The position numbers and the translations under genes are program-made. Under the pieces are notes generated by a model. The model had not been told where the DNA came from. It saw only the letters and a program-made list of their open reading frames with translations, and did no database searches. From Papiliotrema nemorosa (lineage: Eukaryota > Basidiomycota > Tremellomycetes > Tremellales > Rhynchogastremaceae), in the NCBI GenBank assembly GCA_032158125.1, contig JASKOT010000039.1, forward strand, positions 62,001-126,000: 64,000 nucleotides of DNA, given 5' to 3'. Shown in pieces: positions 54,942-64,000 of the stretch; position 1 is the first letter of the stretch, and each line of letters begins with the position of its first letter.

Positions 54942-57900
54942 ATGTCGGTCGACCTTTCCGACCCAGAGGTCCAATCCACCCGAACCGACCTCCTCAACCC
55001 TTACTCCCCCACAAAATGGTTCATCCTCTCTTATGCCCCTCAACAGTCCACAGCGGCTCTGTCTGTCCTCGCATCAGGGGAAAATCCAGCTTTACCTCGG
55101 ATCAGAGAAGTGTTGGAGAAGACTGAGGAAGAGGTCTTGTTTGGGTACGCGGAGGTTGGAGGAAAGGGGTTGATTGTTGCCTTTCTGAGGGATAACGTTG
55201 GGTACGTCTACCTCCCACTCGACCAACCTCTTCTCCTCCCAAGCCAGTGACGACTCGTGTGTCGATGGTCTACTCGCCTGCTTTCTCGCATCTTGACTGC
55301 TTTGGGTGGTGGCTGATGCTGTAGAGGTGTACGACGAGGTACGTAACGGCCAACACATTAGACGATGGGGACAAGTCTCGATCATCCTTGACCAGTACTT
55401 CCCTGTCCTTCGTCCCCTCGTTGTACTTTGGGTGGTCATGGAGCAAGACTGATGGTGTAGCTCGCGCAGTGGTACATTCCCGAGCTGTAGCTTCCCTCTT
55501 TCCCGTACGTAACATCCAATCGCCGATCCACCCCTTTGACTCTACTCCACGTCCCGTTGGCTCTCACTAACGTACAGGACTATGCGGCGTTGATGACTGT
55601 CGCGCACCACTCCCAGCTCAGCGACGAAGAAGTATACGAGAAACTAGGCTTTGTCAACGGTCTTCCTCCTTCAACTTCTACCTCTCGTACACCCACTCAT
55701 GCTTCCGCCCTACCACCACATCCCCCTCCCTCCATGCCCATCGAGACGTCTGCTGCCCCCTCTTCTCACGATACACAGGCGATACCGCTCAAGGACTCCG
55801 CTGAACCTGTGTCTGACGAGGTTGCGCCGGTGGTACTGGGCCCGCCGATATCTCCTGCTGATCACGAACAAGAGGTCCACCGATACATCCCTCGATCACT
55901 CGACCTAAACTCCCAACGCTCTTCCCCCTCTGAGATCTCCCCTCCCGTTCCCGAGAAAGATTACCCAGTCGTATCTCCCTCCACATCACAAACGGTCCAT
56001 CGTATCCCTTCACGCGAGGCTACCACTTCTATCGCATCGCAGACCTCCCAGCGGTCTTTGAGGGAACAACAGCCTCGCACGCCGATTACATCACACGACC
56101 AGTCAGGAATCGAGGAGATCACACCTCAAGCTAAATCTCGACAAATGGACGATTTTGGTCCCAGAGAGAACATGACCACTCCCTCTGGTCAACCTGCGCC
56201 TCTACCCCGAGCTCCACCTGTCCAGATCAATCCGAACCCTCACCATTTTCCCTCGAACAGGATCGTCTCTGCACCTGTCAGCGCCATCGATAGCAAGGGA
56301 ATATCGTCTGCGGATCTTTTCGAGGAGAAGCAGAACCAACGTGGACAACGGAAAACCTCCCTCTCGTCGAGATTAGGCCAACTCGGTTCAGCTTTCGGAA
56401 GAGGTAGTCCTAAATCCCCCTCGCTATCCAACCCTGGATCACCAAGCACTCCTCAAAAATCCGGAGAACCCAGCAGTCCTACCACCAATGGAAATGGAGC
56501 TAGGAGGAGTCCGGCCAGTCCGAACGTATCGAGGTTTATCAATTCCAATTTGATCAAGAACTTTGGAAGGAGATCGTCAGGCGGGATCACCGTTCCAATA
56601 TCACCGGAAAGTGCAGCGAGGAGATCGTCTCAGCCCCCGCCTCCCCCGCCGAAAGATGATGAACCGGAATATCACTCTAATCTCAGCTCGGACCCGGCGC
56701 GAGAGGAGTATAGCGCGGTTGATGCTTCGGCTTCGACTTCCGCCTGGGCTTCCAATCAGAGATCGGTTCAAGGAGCTCAGGAGTTGACGAACCAGAGCAA
56801 CTTGACGGTGGATCTAGGTGATGAAGGTGATGGGCTGATCAGAAGCGCGAGTGCACAAAAGGCGCTTTTTGACGCGTCGCAAAAGAGATTGAAAGATGAG
56901 AGCGAGATACAGGATAGGTTCAGACGAGACGAGGAGCAACGCAGAAGTAGACTTGGAGTGCATGATGCGGCGATGGATAATCGCTTTTCGACCGTCGCGG
57001 GGATATTTGCCAATGGGTCGACGTACGGACAAGGATATCCTACAGATCAAGCGAGTCGAGGGGATATGGACGGGAGGTACAGTGTGGAGAGAGAGGATGA
57101 TGTGCAAAGTGAAGCTGGATTACCGTACGATCGACCCGATCCGGATTCACCTGAACGTTCACTTCGACCAGATCACCCTTTCACTCAAGCACAGTTGGCT
57201 CCGTCACCATCAGCGCATTACGCTCCACACCAGTCTCAAACGATAGACACTCCACCGCCTTTTGCTCGAGGACCCAGTGCGGCTCATCTGCAGCCTCATG
57301 AAGGATTAGGAGAAGAAGTAGGCGCAGATGAGAGTGTGACGGCGAGGATAGCAGAGCTCGATCTAGCGGAGGATAGACAGGCTGGGGGCACGGATATCGA
57401 AATGAGCATAGCTGCCGAGAGGCATGCTGCTCAACTTAGGGCAGACAGAGAAGCCGCTCAGGAATATGACGCAGTTGGCAATGGTATAAACACTCGCGAC
57501 TCGCCATTTGTCGCAGTGGTTCACAATGAGGAGGTCGCTGAAAGGGAACAGGAGAAGTTGGAAGAGTTGGCTATGGAGAGGCGCTTGGAGCCGATCCGAA
57601 TGGCTGAAGCGAGGGAGAGGGAAGATAGAGAGGTGGAACGACGTCGGCAGGAAGGAGAGAAGCAAGCCAAGGTTGACAAGGCCAAGGCAGAGGAAGATCG
57701 ACGGATGGAGGAGATGCATTTGGAGGAAGAGCGCAGACGGGAAGAAGAGCGAAAGCAAGAAGAAGAAAGGGCGGAAAAGCAGAGGTTGGAGGAAGTTCGT
57801 ATAGCGGAAGAACGAAGGGCGGAAGAGGAGAGAATAGCTGAAGAAAAACGGAAAGAGCAAGAGAGGATAGCCGAAGAGAAGAGGAAGGAAGAAGAGCGGG

Positions 57901-58506
57901 AAGCTGAGGCAGAGAGGATAGAACGTGAGAGAGTGGCTGAGGAGGAAAGGAAGGAACAAGAGAGGTTGGCAGTGGAAAAGCAGAAAAAGGAGGATACGTT
58001 GAATGGGTTGAGGAGAGGTAAAGCCGAAGGAGGGAAGATGTTGTCTGGGGTGAGTGATATGATGTCCATCGGGTCACCTGCGCTGTCCACCTTCTAGTTG
58101 AAAGGCTTCTTGCTGACGTTCCAGTGGATCACGGCGCAGAGCATCAAATCTACCATTTGGCGCAGAAGGCATTTCGAGCTGTACCCCACCGAGATGAAGC
58201 TGTTCAAGAATGACACGGTGAGCATCGGGACTATTCATGCCACTCCCCCCGTATCTGCGACAGTGCTAATTGATCTCAGGATGAGAAACCCATATCTGTG
58301 GTACCCCTGGGTCGGGACATCAAGGTATCGCTATCATACGAGGAGAGCCAGGTCCAAAGTTCGTTCAAACTGGTAGATCAGCATGGCGAGGTGGGTCATG
58401 AGTGAATCGCGCGGGATGAATCTGACTCTAGACCTGGTTCATGTTCACCGATGGGGGAGAAGAGAAAGAAGTCGTCTTGTCTGCGTTATCTATCCTTGCC
58501 GAATAG
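54942..58506 (+). CDS. ADF-H / coiled-coil / PH-domain protein
   Basis: Seven exons (54942-55201, 55325-55338, 55461-55504, 55578-58049, 58098-58217, 58280-58390, 58432-58506) give 1031 residues. Residues 1-130 form an actin-depolymerising-factor homology domain of the coactosin/drebrin type (SPTKWFILSYAPQQ, EEVLFGYAEVGGKGLIVAFL, ARAVVHSRAVASLFPDY). A long Pro/Ser-rich linker follows, then a Glu/Arg-rich coiled coil at about residues 680-830 (RREEERKQEEERAEKQRLEE). The C-terminal PH domain reads LKGFLLTFQW, IWRRRHFELYPTEMKLFKND, SSFKLVDQHGE and TWFMFTDGGEEKE. This suggests a link between actin and phosphoinositide membranes, for instance at endocytic or polarity sites. Exon 2 is only 14 nt and completes the conserved DNVGGVRR segment. 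Confidence 0.85.
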
Positions 58507-58795
58507 CCTCGAGGCAGACCCGAAGGCAGGCTGTCCGGGCTTTACGTCCATTGTCATCCTTGTCTGCATGCATCTCAACTACACCTCCTATTGCATCTCT
58601 TCGTAGAGCTGGCAGCATACGCTGTGCCAGGTGAAACGAGATGCACACCGCAGTGAAGTCGATGGCCGACCTGGCAGCGTGGCTGCGCAAGGGGAGCGAT
58701 GATGAAAGGGACTTGGCCGGGGTTTCTTCACGTCGATCCCCCATCTCATCTCTTTCACTCGACTCTTGACTCTACATCCCTTTCAGTCGGACAAG
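58507..58795 (+). promoter_or_regulatory. Metacaspase promoter region
   Basis: This 289-base gap lies between two + strand genes. No TATA element is obvious. Nothing else is recognised. Confidence 0.35.
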
Positions 58796-60900
58796 ATGTC
58801 GTGGAATCAGTACCCCGGGCAGGGTCATCATCAACAACAGCAGCAGCAACAATATGCACCTCCGATGGGTGGACCGCCAGGAGGAGGTGGGGGAGGGTAT
58901 TATCAAGCTCCACCCCCTCCCATGTGGAACGGCCCACCACCTCAACAGGGCGGGTACGGGTGAGTGGGGTCACTATGGTCTCCAACTACCTCTATCGTTC
59001 TCTTCCTTTCCATTGTGTCATGGGTGGATGTACGGAGAATTGCCCAAACATCGAGGGACAAACTAGGAAGGGGACGGGCGATATCCCGGGGCACGTACTC
59101 GTAGTGCAGTGCTGAGTGACAGAAACGCCCCTCCACCTCCTAATCAAGGGTATGGGGGGTACAACGGCGGAGGAGGGTATGATAATCGGCAACATGGTTA
59201 TGCCCCACCTACGGGACAACCCCCTCCACAGCAGTATCAACAGACTTCGGCGGGTTACAGACCTCCCAATGAGAGGCCACAAGGTCAATATGCGCCTTAT
59301 GGTCAAACCCCAAGTGAGTCCTCCATCCAGCTCCGTTCTGCAAAGGAGCAGGAGACGCAGTGATGGGCTTGATGTTGATGCATAGTGAGACCACCTACCT
59401 CGCAGCAGCACTATGGACCGCAGATGCAGGGACAGGGAGGTTCACCTCAACAACCCTTCTTCCAGTACTCGCAATGTACAGGTAAACGCAAGGCCCTGTT
59501 GGTGAGTCGTACAGTCTCGATTGTCCATCCTTGTCTCTCTCGTCTCCTAGAGTCGTGAGAGATCGTCCATCTGACGATAGATCGGGATCAACTATATCGG
59601 GACTAGCTCTGCTCTGAACGGGTGTATCAACGATGCCCATAACGTTCAGAAATTCCTCGTTGGTCAGTCTAATTCTCCCGCCTACCTCCATTTGAGGGTT
59701 CATGGTGCTGATGTTTAGAGAGGTACCGATACAACCCTGAAGACATTGTCATTCTCACAGACGATTCGCGCAATCCCCGTCAGATCCCCACGAGAGCGAA
59801 TATGATCCAAGCCATGACTTGGCTCGTTCAAGGTGCTCAGCCCAACGACGCCTTGTTCTTCCACTAGTGAGTTGCTGCACATCACGCCCTTATTGCGGTG
59901 CCTTGTGAATCATGTGCTAACAATGAGCTCGGGACATGGTGGTCAGACGAAAGATCTCGATGGAGACGAAGATGACGGGAACGACGAGGTGATTTACCCC
60001 TTGGACTTTAAACAAGCAGGACACATTGTGGATGATGAGTGTGAGTCAATTGAGAGCTTCGCGTTCGAAATGTCTGCTTAGACTCAGTACACGATCGAAT
60101 GGTCAAACCTCTTCCTCCGGGATGTCGATTGACAGCCATCTTCGACTCGTATGTCCATCCTCAGAATACTATGCGGTTGGCTAACTCCCTAGGTGTCACT
60201 CTGGATCGTGTCTTGATCTACCTTATATCTACTCTACCGAAGGAACGATCAAAGAGCCCAACCTTCTCGCTGAAGCTGGTCAAGGTCTTCTCGGAGCAGG
60301 AATGAGCTACCTCCGGTACGCAATTCCCTCGAATGAGTGTGAGTGCAGTCGTGCTGATTATCAGGGGTGATCTCGGAGGGATGATGTCTGGTGTGATGAG
60401 TCTGGGTAAAAAGGTCATGAACCAGCAGAGTGGTGCGGCAGAGAGGACAAAACAGACCAAGACTTCCCCAGCGGATGTCATCATGTGGTCAGGATGCAAG
60501 GACTCGCAGACGGTGCGTAGTGACCAGCTGGTCTCACAATCTTCCTTCGCGACTCAAGTCGAGGAGTGTGTCTTCACAGACGCTAATTTGCAGAGTGCCG
60601 ATACGCAAGAAGCCGGTCGAGCTACCGGCGCCATGTCCTATGTGAGTGTCCTGGGCGCCAAATTGGGCACCCCACGTGAGCAACTCAAACACTGACTCTT
60701 CAGGCCTTTATTGCTGCTCTGACCAAGTACCCTCAGCAGAGTTATGTCCAGCTCCTCAATACTATCCGAGACGAGCTCAGGGGTCGATACGACCAGAAGC
60801 CTCAGTTGTCTGCTTCTCACCGTGAGTTGGACTCTCAGCTAACCTCCTTGTCCCTTCGCTCACTTTAGCTATCGACACGAACATCCTCTTCATCTGTTAG
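58796..60900 (+). CDS. MCA1: Metacaspase (MCA1 family)
   Basis: Twelve exons: 58796-58959, 59123-59313, 59386-59501, 59581-59662, 59719-59866, 59928-60040, 60088-60148, 60193-60315, 60365-60512, 60594-60641, 60704-60821 and 60869-60900; 447 residues. The prodomain is Gln/Pro/Gly/Tyr-rich ([20 protein letters not shown]) as in yeast Mca1, where it aggregates. The p20-like part has [33 protein letters not shown] with the catalytic His, and [16 protein letters not shown] with the catalytic Cys. The p10-like end has [29 protein letters not shown] and IDTNILFIC. It cleaves after Arg or Lys with calcium in the family and acts in protein quality control and cell death. Intron 7 splits the serine codon just before the catalytic cysteine. 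Confidence 0.95.
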
Positions 60901-61036
60901 TAGACGGAGCCAGTCAGTGATCGATGTTCATGGGCGTACTTTGGGTATTTATAGTCTTCAAAGGGAAACATCGTCTTGTGAGGTTATGCTACTCCACCTT
61001 TCCGTGTCTATTCTATGTCTACCCCATAGTGGTCTC

Positions 61037-62098
61037 TCACCACTGACCGTTCCTCTGAGCTACTTCTCTGAAAATCTCTGTCCGTCTATTCTGCAACGCA
61101 ACTCTCGACTCTTCCAGCCTCTTCTCCTTGTCCTGTAAATCCCCCCTCGCCGTGTCCAATCTCGCTTTGCAATTCTCCAATTCGCGCAACAATGCACTGT
61201 ACGCATTCCCCATCTGTCTATCCGTCTCTTTAATCTTGTCATGGAACGCCATATCCGTAAAGATGTTGTCGAAAAACACATCACTCATCAGACTCCCCGC
61301 TGCTACCGTTACGCTGGGCAGCGCTCCAACGTGCGGACTGGCATGTCTCGCCTCGAGCATCGACATTTGCGTAGCGTTCCATTGTCTATCCGCTTTGGAG
61401 AGTTCGTTTCGCTCCATCATATCTGACATGGAACCCCCACCCCACATATCCCAGGTCGAATATCCCAGCGCACTCGACATATTTTTGAGTGCTAATCGCA
61501 ATGCCTGGTCGGCTTGTTGAAGTCGATTATACGCCTGACCTTCCCCTTCTACAGCTTGTCGAACCAATTCGTACTCTTGTAGAGCGTCGTCGGAGGCTTG
61601 TTCAAGTTGATCCTCTATCGGGAAATTGGGGGATGGTCCAGCGAATATCGACGAGTAGAGATTGTCCAACTCGCGCTGAGCAGTATCGTGTACACCCGCC
61701 AGTCTCTCCAATTCCACCCTATGCTTGTCCGCCTCGGCGATCCATTGTTCCAATTGGCCTTTTGTATCCCTCTTCACCTGACTCTCCTGCAATCCCTCAA
61801 AGTATTCCTTCTCCTCTTTATCTGCCTTTTCCTCGAATTTCGTCCGTTGCCCCGAAGCTTTATATGCGAATCGACGGAATACACTATCACGATATTTCAC
61901 ATGATCTTTCAGATCTTTTTCGCGTCGACTGTCCAGTTCTTTCAGACGTTTGTCGATGGTGGACAGCTGAGCGTTGAGGTCGGATAGGTAGGCTTGATGT
62001 TGTGTGAGATCAGGCTTGGCGTGGTCGGTAGAGGATAGGGTGGACAAGAGTTGGGCGTGTTGGGAAGTAGCGGATTGGATTTGGGATTCGATAGACAT
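61037..62098 (-). CDS. Coiled-coil protein, unrecognised
   Basis: A single exon of 353 residues. Residues 1-160 and 180-260 are charged heptad-rich helices (LKDHVKYRDSVFRRFAYKAS, QRTKFEEKADKEEKEYFEGL). A small, more hydrophobic segment follows (YSTWDMWGGGSMSDMMERN, then SVTVAAGSLMSDVFFDNIF), and the C-terminus is another coiled coil (NCKARLDTARGDLQDKEKRL). The pattern suggests a scaffold or membrane-remodelling helical bundle, but no family name is justified. There is no signal peptide or membrane span. The gene converges on the metacaspase gene with 136 bases between stop codons. Confidence 0.75.
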   Translation of the reverse strand: MSIESQIQSATSQHAQLLSTLSSTDHAKPDLTQHQAYLSDLNAQLSTIDKRLKELDSRREKDLKDHVKYRDSVFRRFAYKASGQRTKFEEKADKEEKEYFEGLQESQVKRDTKGQLEQWIAEADKHRVELERLAGVHDTAQRELDNLYSSIFAGPSPNFPIEDQLEQASDDALQEYELVRQAVEGEGQAYNRLQQADQALRLALKNMSSALGYSTWDMWGGGSMSDMMERNELSKADRQWNATQMSMLEARHASPHVGALPSVTVAAGSLMSDVFFDNIFTDMAFHDKIKETDRQMGNAYSALLRELENCKARLDTARGDLQDKEKRLEESRVALQNRRTEIFREVAQRNGQW

Positions 62099-63314
62099 GG
62101 TGGGTGAGTAAGGTCTGGTCGTTCAGATGAGGGCGATATTAAGGTAGTGCCGTTGTGAGTCGGTGCTTGGTGAGTTTTGACCATTCTTATCAGTCAAACT
62201 CAAGTTGCAGCGCCCAGGTTGAGGCGGTGTGTCTTGTTGGTCCAGTCAGACGTCAGTGCACGACACGGACGATCTTTGCTGGGCGGCTAAGTTGTCTTGG
62301 AGAGGACCCTGTCCTTGCCCTGCCACCTTTTCTGCTAGGCATCGCTGGGATAACGCCAGGGATGTAAGAGCCGGGGGAGCTGGAATTGGGTTCAAGTTGC
62401 CAAGCCAGAGATGACACGATCCACATGGACCAGTCGCTCCACCATGATATAAGATTGACGACTGGCGATCACTTGACTGTATCATGCCCGACTGACCGTA
62501 GCTAGGCTCCCCACTCCTTCTGTTACCCGGCTCACCGAGTCTCACATAGACCCCTGCCCGGAGCTGGAGTCCTGAGTTCTACTGCATCGGCCTCGTATGT
62601 GTGCCCTGCTATACCTACTTTGGACCTCCTATCACCCATGACTTGCAAGTTAGATGTGAGGCTGCCACGCGCGGCAAGTGCGGCAATGAGAGGGATGCAT
62701 ATTGCCGCCACTGAACGCATAGGGGTGACGTCACTGCCTCCACCAGCCCTCATCCCCCACCCTTCGCTTGCTGCATGAGCCCCCTTCTGCATGCATGCCG
62801 CATCGTTGCCCAATAGGGTTAGACTCTCGGCTGCGAGGGGGGCACAGAGAGAACAGATGAAAACGGGCGCGGGGGCAATCGAGAGAGGAGCCACGCCGGT
62901 GGGTGATGGTCGTGCGCCACGAATAGAACATGATCGGTGGCTTGGCCAGTAGAGCACAACCTATTCCCTTTACCGCCAATGGCCCCTTGCCCTTTACCGC
63001 ATGCTCACTCTCGTGCCGACAGAGAGATCGTATGTATAGCGTCATGATGAATCCCCGACGGGGTCGGTCGTGCAATAAGCTTGCGGTCAAATTACCAAGG
63101 CGAAGCATCCCAGTGGAGGGGCAAGGGCGGACCGCTGCGGGAAACACTCTCTGGTCAGCCGATACATCCTCAAACCCGACTGATTCGGTCGTGCTCGCCC
63201 CCCTGCGCCGTCTCAGAGACAGCCTGCACCCTGTGTCGTCGTCGTGCCGGTCAACCTAGCGATTCAAACTTATCCTGAGTAAGCGACCCACCCACCTTCC
63301 CACCCGGAGCAACG
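62099..63314. other. Long divergent intergenic region
   Basis: Together with the core promoter that follows, this 1.35 kb region separates the coiled-coil gene (-) and the transporter gene (+). It holds a palindromic element at 63053-63063. No gene is recognised. Confidence 0.45.
63053..63063. promoter_or_regulatory. CCCCGACGGGG palindromic element
   Basis: The arms CCCCG and CGGGG surround a single A. CCCCG is close to the core bound by Mig1/CreA-type carbon repressors, which would suit a sugar-transporter promoter. The site lies about 390 bases before the ATG. Confidence 0.4.
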
Positions 63315-63321
63315 TATATAA
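63315..63321 (+). promoter_or_regulatory. TATA box of the transporter gene
   Basis: TATATAA lies 125 bases upstream of the ATG, at a usual spacing for a basidiomycete core promoter, and is followed by a pyrimidine-rich leader. Confidence 0.6.
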
Positions 63322-63331
63322 GACCCCTCAT

Positions 63332-63343
63332 CCCCGATCGGGG
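63332..63343. promoter_or_regulatory. CCCCGATCGGGG perfect palindrome
   Basis: This 12-base perfect palindrome lies just downstream of the TATA box, near the expected transcription start. It resembles the element at 63053-63063, suggesting paired regulator sites. Confidence 0.4.
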
Positions 63344-63445
63344 CTTCTGTTATTCTTCCCCCCCATATCCTTTCCATCTGGAGGACCCATCTGTTGCTCC
63401 ATACATCGCTAGTGAACACCTCGTATCCCACAGTACTCGTACACA

Positions 63446-64000
63446 ATGTCGACGACCAATGAAAAGGCCGTCAAAGACCCATCGGCATATGCCTCTCATC
63501 TCGAACAGACGTCAGACCACCCCACACGACGAGTCAACAGCCAGGAGACGTACCATGATCAAGCCCTCACTGCAAAGGAGGCTGGTGGTGGAAAGGGCTC
63601 CGGAGTGAACATTGTGGATAACCCTCTTCGGGTGAGTGGTCATTCCAACCGAAGTCTATATCCGTCCTTGGGGGTTCTTGAGGGTTCTTGGCGCTGATAG
63701 AATAGCGACTATCCAAAGAACAAGTCGTAGCCGACGCTGAAAGATTCGCCAAGGAGAGCAACCTAGGTGAACACGCAGAACTCTTCGGACGAGCTGCGCT
63801 TGTCGCCCGAGATCCAGAAAACTTCGAAGCGGAAGGAGCACTCTTACCTGAAGAACTCGCCGCGTTGCAATATGAGCGAGACCACAAATGGCATGGACCC
63901 AAGATGCTCTGGTATGCCATTTCCCTGTGCGCTATCGGTGCCGCGACACAAGGATGGGATCAGACTGGTTCCAACGGCGCCAACTTGTCGTTCCCCAACG
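63446..64000 (+). CDS. MFS sugar transporter-like protein, N-terminal part
   Basis: Exons 63446-63631 and 63706->64000 give the first 160 residues; the gene runs off the window. A long cytosolic N-terminus (MSTTNEKAVKDPSAYASHLE, then KEQVVADAERFAKESNLGEH and AELFGRAALVARDPENF) leads into the first membrane span (MLWYAISLCAIGAATQGWDQ) with the TGSNGANLSFP loop. This arrangement is typical of fungal sugar-porter family members with an extended N-terminal domain. The substrate (hexose, disaccharide or polyol) cannot be read from this part. The promoter has a strong TATA box and CCCCG palindromes, in line with carbon-source control. Confidence 0.8.

Noticed and set aside
57363..57959. Phe/Leu-rich open frame on the minus strand resembling membrane spans
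   Set aside because: It is the antisense of the Glu/Arg/Lys-rich coiled coil of the ADF-H/PH protein.
1..64000. Transposons, CRISPR arrays, rRNA genes, centromeric repeats
   Set aside because: No terminal repeats, transposase or integrase motifs, repeat-spacer arrays or rRNA segments were seen.

Overview
The window is nuclear DNA of a basidiomycete fungus, most likely a tremellomycete (Cryptococcus/Kwoniella/Saitozyma-like). Genes are dense (27 complete models plus two cut by the window edges) on both strands. Most are broken by many very short introns (34-140 nt) with GTRNGY donors, CTGAC/CTAAC-type branch sites and CAG/TAG acceptors. The protein content (SR-cyclophilin, Zn2Cys6 factor, vWA/QGY-rich protein, ADF-H/PH protein, homeodomain factor) is fungal. 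Exon models were made by hand; in nearly all spliced models every junction closes in frame.

Layout. 1-588: end of a Bud4/anillin-type PH protein. 899-3076 (-): QGY-rich vWA protein with several non-GT introns. 3908-5873 (+): Pin4-like RNA-binding protein. 7413-9488 (+): unrecognised conserved-looking protein. 10111-13641: two secreted or surface proteins. 13814-15230 (-): unrecognised coiled-coil protein. 16087-20050: TMA7 (-), EFM4 (-) and ATG3 (+). 21279-23635 (+): secreted haem peroxidase. 23928-26834: MBF1 (+) converging on an SR-rich cyclophilin (-). 27067-29482 (-): secreted protein.

30633-45510 is the most interesting stretch. Seven adjacent genes look like one nitrogen-catabolic cluster: glutamine-synthetase-like ligase, APC permease, short-chain dehydrogenase, class I glutamine amidotransferase, Zn2Cys6 regulator, D-amino-acid oxidase with a peroxisomal AKL tail, and a second amino-acid permease. 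The enzyme classes resemble bacterial gamma-glutamylation pathways such as Puu (ligase, FAD oxidase, dehydrogenase, GATase hydrolase, APC importer, regulator). A D-amino-acid or amide scavenging pathway is an alternative. Three promoters in the stretch share the heptamer CGGACCG, and the DAO/permease promoter holds an inverted repeat with CGG-N8-CCG.

46152-64000: two Ser-rich disordered proteins, a bZIP factor, a homeodomain factor behind a 1.9 kb gene-free region, an ADF-H/coiled-coil/PH protein, a metacaspase, a coiled-coil protein, and the 5' part of an MFS sugar-transporter-like gene whose promoter carries two CCCCG/CGGGG palindromes.

A recurrent theme is extreme gene splitting: a 1-nt exon in the APC permease, a 9-nt exon in TMA7, an ATG-only first coding exon in MBF1, other coding exons of 13-21 nt, and several GC-AG and one AT-AG intron. 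No transposon, CRISPR array, rRNA or convincing tRNA was seen.
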